Positions 6,220 to 8,531 of a DNA stretch of 8,531 bases are shown one piece after another. Source of the stretch: JBHENW01 sp046261875 (lineage in GTDB: Bacteria; Acidobacteriota; Thermoanaerobaculia; UBA5066; Gp7-AA6); contig JBHENW010000176.1 of the NCBI GenBank assembly GCA_046261875.1, forward strand, positions 1 through 8,531. Reading direction: 5' to 3'. The position numbers were made by a program, and so were the translations under genes. Each line of letters begins with the position of its first letter. Within the stretch, counting starts at the first letter, position 1. The notes beneath the pieces were generated by a model. That model made no database searches. It saw nothing but the letters and a program-made list of their open reading frames with translations, and had not been told where the DNA came from.

Positions 6220-7229
6220 AGCTCTCCGCAAGCACCAACGTCGCGGAGCTCCTCGATTCCTACCGGGAAGCGTCGTTCCAGGCGCGCGCGCTCGGCAAAT
6301 GCGCGGAGATCTTCGAGCGCATGCTGCGCGACAGGGACCGCCCGACGATCTTCCTGGGGCTGGCCGGGTCGCTCATCGCCGCGGGGATGCGGCAGGTCAT
6401 CGTGGACCTGATCGAGGAGAACATGGTGGACGTCGTCGTCTCGACCGGCGCGATCATTTCGCAGGACTACTACCAGGTCCGCGGCGGCCGCCACTACCAC
6501 GGCGACGCGCAGGCCGACGACAAGGAGCTGCGCGACCTGTACATCGACCGGCTGTACGACACCTTCATCGACGAGGAGAAATACTGGGACACGGACCTCG
6601 CCGTCTCGCGCTTCGCCGACTCACTCGCGCCCGCGATCATGTCCTCCCGGGACTTTCTCGCGCGGCTCGCCGTGAAAGCGCGCGGGGACGAGGGCTCCAT
6701 CCTCGGGGCGTGCTCCCGCCGGGGGGTTCCGCTCTTCGTTCCCGCTTTGAACGACTCCTCGATCGGAATCGGCCTGACGGAGCACTACCACCGCTTCCGT
6801 CAGGACGGACGGGAGCCGATGCAGATCTCCTCCATCCGGGACAACTACGAGCTGACGCAGATCGTGGTGCAGAGTCCCGCGACCGCGGCGCTCTACATTT
6901 CCGGGGGAGTGCCGAAGAACTACATCAACGACTCGATCGTGATGTCGTACATCTTCGGGATCGACACGGGGGGGCACCGGTACGCGCTCCAGGTGACGAC
7001 CGACGCGCCGCACTGGGGAGGTCTCGGGGGCTCCACGCTCTCGGAAGCGACCTCGTGGGGAAAGGTCTCCAAGAAGGCGAGCCACGAGATGGCGTTCGTC
7101 GAGACCTCCGTGGCGCTGCCGATGCTCTACGGGTACGCGCTCCAGAAGGGGGCGGCGCGCGGCCGTCCGCGGCTGCGCTACGAATGGAAGGGCGACATCC
7201 TGGAGAAAGTCACGCGGCTGAAGGCGTAG
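6105..7229 (+). CDS. Deoxyhypusine-synthase-like protein
   Basis: A 374-residue member of the deoxyhypusine synthase (DHS) superfamily. True DHS uses NAD to move the aminobutyl group of spermidine to a lysine of eIF5A in archaea and eukaryotes; bacteria lack eIF5A, so the acceptor here must differ (a free polyamine is one option). Seen are the Rossmann-type stretch FLGLAGSLIAAGM (83-95), VVSTGAI (111-117), GVPLFVPALNDSSIG (207-221), ISGGVPKNYIND (265-276) and EATSWGKV (314-321), where Lys320 matches the catalytic lysine of DHS. The two histidines of the eukaryotic K-H-H-I-A-N motif are Asn272 and Tyr273 here. The basic N-terminus (1-38) is unlike DHS. The ATG at 6105 follows GGAGG (6091-6095) inside the end of larB, implying translational coupling. 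The superfamily is certain; the reaction is not known. Confidence 0.9.
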   Translation: MGRKKTGPSTARKYAHEAAIGVDRKRKKALLRKPTTPVKLSASTNVAELLDSYREASFQARALGKCAEIFERMLRDRDRPTIFLGLAGSLIAAGMRQVIVDLIEENMVDVVVSTGAIISQDYYQVRGGRHYHGDAQADDKELRDLYIDRLYDTFIDEEKYWDTDLAVSRFADSLAPAIMSSRDFLARLAVKARGDEGSILGACSRRGVPLFVPALNDSSIGIGLTEHYHRFRQDGREPMQISSIRDNYELTQIVVQSPATAALYISGGVPKNYINDSIVMSYIFGIDTGGHRYALQVTTDAPHWGGLGGSTLSEATSWGKVSKKASHEMAFVETSVALPMLYGYALQKGAARGRPRLRYEWKGDILEKVTRLKA

Positions 7230-7252
7230 CTCTCAGCTCATCCTCCAAAACA

Positions 7253-7280
7253 AAAACGCCCCGGAGAGCCGGGGCGTTTT
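7253..7280. terminator. Bidirectional intrinsic terminator
   Basis: A perfect 12-base stem (AAAACGCCCCGG at 7253-7264, CCGGGGCGTTTT at 7269-7280) closes on the loop AGAG. It has a T run on the 3' side in both directions. It lies 23 bases after the DHS-like stop codon and 24 bases after the end of the convergent DUF1573 gene, so it can serve both. Confidence 0.93.
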
Positions 7281-7304
7281 CGCGTTCTGGATTTGCTTTC
7301 GCGC

Positions 7305-8366
7305 TTAGAGGACTTCGCCTCGCAGCGGGAGCTCGATGATCGACTTGTCCTTGTCGCTCGTGTAGAGCTTCACGGTCCCCTGGAGGGCGCCCTTCTTGAC
7401 CCGGTCGCTCGCCTTGACGACGACGGTGTAAGAGATGCCCTCCTGGGTCGGCACGACGTCGGTCACGAAGCCGGGGACGGAAACCTCGGCCTTGGTCACC
7501 CTCACCGGCACGCCCGGCTTGTTGTTCGTCACGATGATGTTGCGGGTGATCGGGTCCTTGCCGGCGGTGAAATTGCCGAAGTTGACCATGACGGGCGTAA
7601 CGGAGACGCGGGGCCGGACGATGCCGGAGACCGGGATCTCGAGGGTCGGCTGCTGAGCCACGCCCGTGTTGATGCGCAGGGGCGCGTTGAGAAGGCCGTC
7701 GGGCGCATCGCCCGTCACGGAGATCCGCAGGCGGTACTGCTCGCCCGCGCGCCCGGGAATCTTGTCCTTGTCGCCGGCCGGAAGGATCTCGGCCTTCACG
7801 TACGGCTGCGAGGTCTCGGCGACGGTGGGCTTGAAGGTCTTCTCGTCCGACAGAAGGATGACGTCCTGTCCCGCGCCGTCCCCCTTGATGACCGAGAACC
7901 GGACGAACGGCTGCGGGAGAACGTCCACGAACGGCTTCACGTTGGCCTTGACGAAGAGGTTCATCTGCGGGCGGTCGGGGTCGTTGGAAACGAGGAGGAT
8001 CGACTTGGAGATCGGGCCGGAGAAGGTCTTGGTGTCCACGCTCGAGACGATCTTGCCTTCGGCGCCCGGCTTGATCAGCTTGTCGAAGGAAGCGACGGTG
8101 CACCCGCAGGAGGGCCGGGCGTCGGAGATGATGAGGTCCGAGCCGCCGGTGTTCTTGATGACGAAGGTCGCGTCGATGACCTGGCCTTTGGCGATCGTGC
8201 CGGCGTCCTTGGTCTCCGAAACGACCTCGATCTTGGGCGCCGCAACGACTGCGGCCTTGGCGGCCCCCTTCGCCGAGGGCTTCTGGGCCTGTGCCATGGC
8301 CGACTCGGCAACCAGAGCCACCGCGAGGGCGACCCCAAGGCACGCAATTCTTCCGATGTGACGCAT
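7305..8366 (-). CDS. Exported DUF1573 protein with repeated Ig-like domains
   Basis: A 353-residue secreted protein of unknown function. Residues 1-25 are a Sec signal peptide (MRHIGR basic start, core about 8-20, cleavage after AMA), followed by an Ala/Lys-rich spacer (28-44). Residues about 45-145 form a DUF1573 domain: DAGTI, IKNTGGSDLIISDARPSCGC and SGPISKSILLVSNDP, with Cys87 and Cys89. These domains fold like Ig/ASPM-SPD-2-Hydin modules. A second, diverged beta region spans about 147-250, and a third, again DUF1573-like (VNFGNFTAGKDPITRNIIVTNN), about 255-353. Three domains make it longer than the common single-domain form. The ATG at 8366 follows AGGAGG (8379-8374) by 7 bases. It stands alone, ends at the shared terminator and is divergent from the gene at the right edge. 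A periplasmic or surface scaffold role is plausible but not shown. Confidence 0.85.
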   Translation of the reverse strand: MRHIGRIACLGVALAVALVAESAMAQAQKPSAKGAAKAAVVAAPKIEVVSETKDAGTIAKGQVIDATFVIKNTGGSDLIISDARPSCGCTVASFDKLIKPGAEGKIVSSVDTKTFSGPISKSILLVSNDPDRPQMNLFVKANVKPFVDVLPQPFVRFSVIKGDGAGQDVILLSDEKTFKPTVAETSQPYVKAEILPAGDKDKIPGRAGEQYRLRISVTGDAPDGLLNAPLRINTGVAQQPTLEIPVSGIVRPRVSVTPVMVNFGNFTAGKDPITRNIIVTNNKPGVPVRVTKAEVSVPGFVTDVVPTQEGISYTVVVKASDRVKKGALQGTVKLYTSDKDKSIIELPLRGEVL

Positions 8367-8402
8367 CCAAATCCCTCCTGTTTGAGCTGTCTTACAGTAT
8401 GG

Positions 8403-8477
8403 CCGATTCGGAAAAACTGCGCGCCCCGGTCGCATATTCCTGAGAACGCCTGAAATCGGCCCTTTTCGGCCCGAAAA
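8403..8477. repeat. Two short palindromes in the divergent intergenic region
   Basis: CCGATTCGG (8403-8411) and TTTTCGG-C-CCGAAAA (8463-8477) are perfect inverted repeats lying between the divergent starts at 8366 and 8490. They could be protein-binding sites, but the region is GC-rich and short palindromes arise by chance. A CATACT (8401-8396, minus) may be a weak -10 box for the DUF1573 gene; no matching -35 was found. Confidence 0.25.
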
Positions 8478-8489
8478 ACGGGGAAAACC

Positions 8490-8531
8490 ATGTCCGGCCC
8501 GCGTAATTTCCACATGGTGCCGATCGGCGGG
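8490..8531 (+). CDS. Start of a gene cut by the window edge, possibly ribonuclease J
   Basis: An ATG at 8490 follows CGGGGA (8480-8485) by 4 bases and opens 14 codons without a stop, reading MSGPRNFHMVPIGG at the window edge. The ending resembles the first beta strand of ribonuclease J and related metallo-beta-lactamase nucleases, which begin near the N-terminus with a V/I-I/V-P-L-G-G-L-G-E motif. A second ATG at 8514 is in the same frame. The fragment is too short to settle the family. Confidence 0.4.
   Translation, partial: MSGPRNFHMVPIGG

Noticed and set aside
8387..8397. Small inverted repeat CTGT-CTT-ACAG upstream of the DUF1573 gene
   Set aside because: Four-base arms are too weak to call an operator.
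7293..8453. A 386-codon plus-strand frame opposite the DUF1573 gene
   Set aside because: The composition is Asp/Arg/Leu/Gly-rich with no recognisable domain. It covers the terminator edge and is the antisense shadow of a clear exported protein.

Overview
This is a GC-rich window (my estimate is high 60s percent G+C). It carries genes of a Gram-negative bacterium: a TonB-dependent outer-membrane receptor, a signal-peptide lipoprotein and Sec-exported proteins. A bacterial deoxyhypusine-synthase-like protein, a DUF6580 membrane protein, a DUF1573 protein and a lipoprotein with a PH-like tail suggest an uncultured Acidobacteriota-type or similar soil/sediment lineage. That placement is inference; there is no rRNA or marker gene to confirm it. 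I see no insertion sequence, tRNA, rRNA, CRISPR array or prophage gene.

Left part (1-2156): an FTR1/EfeU-family iron permease (+) converges on a proline-rich lipoprotein (-) across a 163-base gap holding a strong hairpin. The lipoprotein is divergent from a 66-residue two-helix membrane protein (+), which nearly abuts the next operon tail to tail.

Centre (2166-5412, minus strand): a vitamin B12 uptake unit. Reading along the minus strand there is a weak promoter, a cobalamin riboswitch with a nine-base-pair P1 helix, a leader that can hide the ribosome binding site, one long reading frame, and then a PduO-type cob(I)alamin adenosyltransferase 10 bases further on. The long frame joins a DUF6580 inner-membrane transport-like protein to a BtuB-type outer-membrane receptor. 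The unit would import B12 across the outer and perhaps the inner membrane and convert it to adenosylcobalamin, under B12 feedback. The in-frame fusion, with a complete signal peptide buried at its junction, is the most unusual thing in the window.

Right part (5440-8531): larB (nickel-pincer cofactor synthesis), apparently leaderless, overlaps by 115 bases a deoxyhypusine-synthase-like gene that keeps the family's catalytic lysine. An eight-A run lies inside the overlap. A perfect bidirectional terminator separates this pair from a convergent exported DUF1573 protein. At the right edge the first 14 codons of another plus-strand gene, possibly ribonuclease J, are visible.
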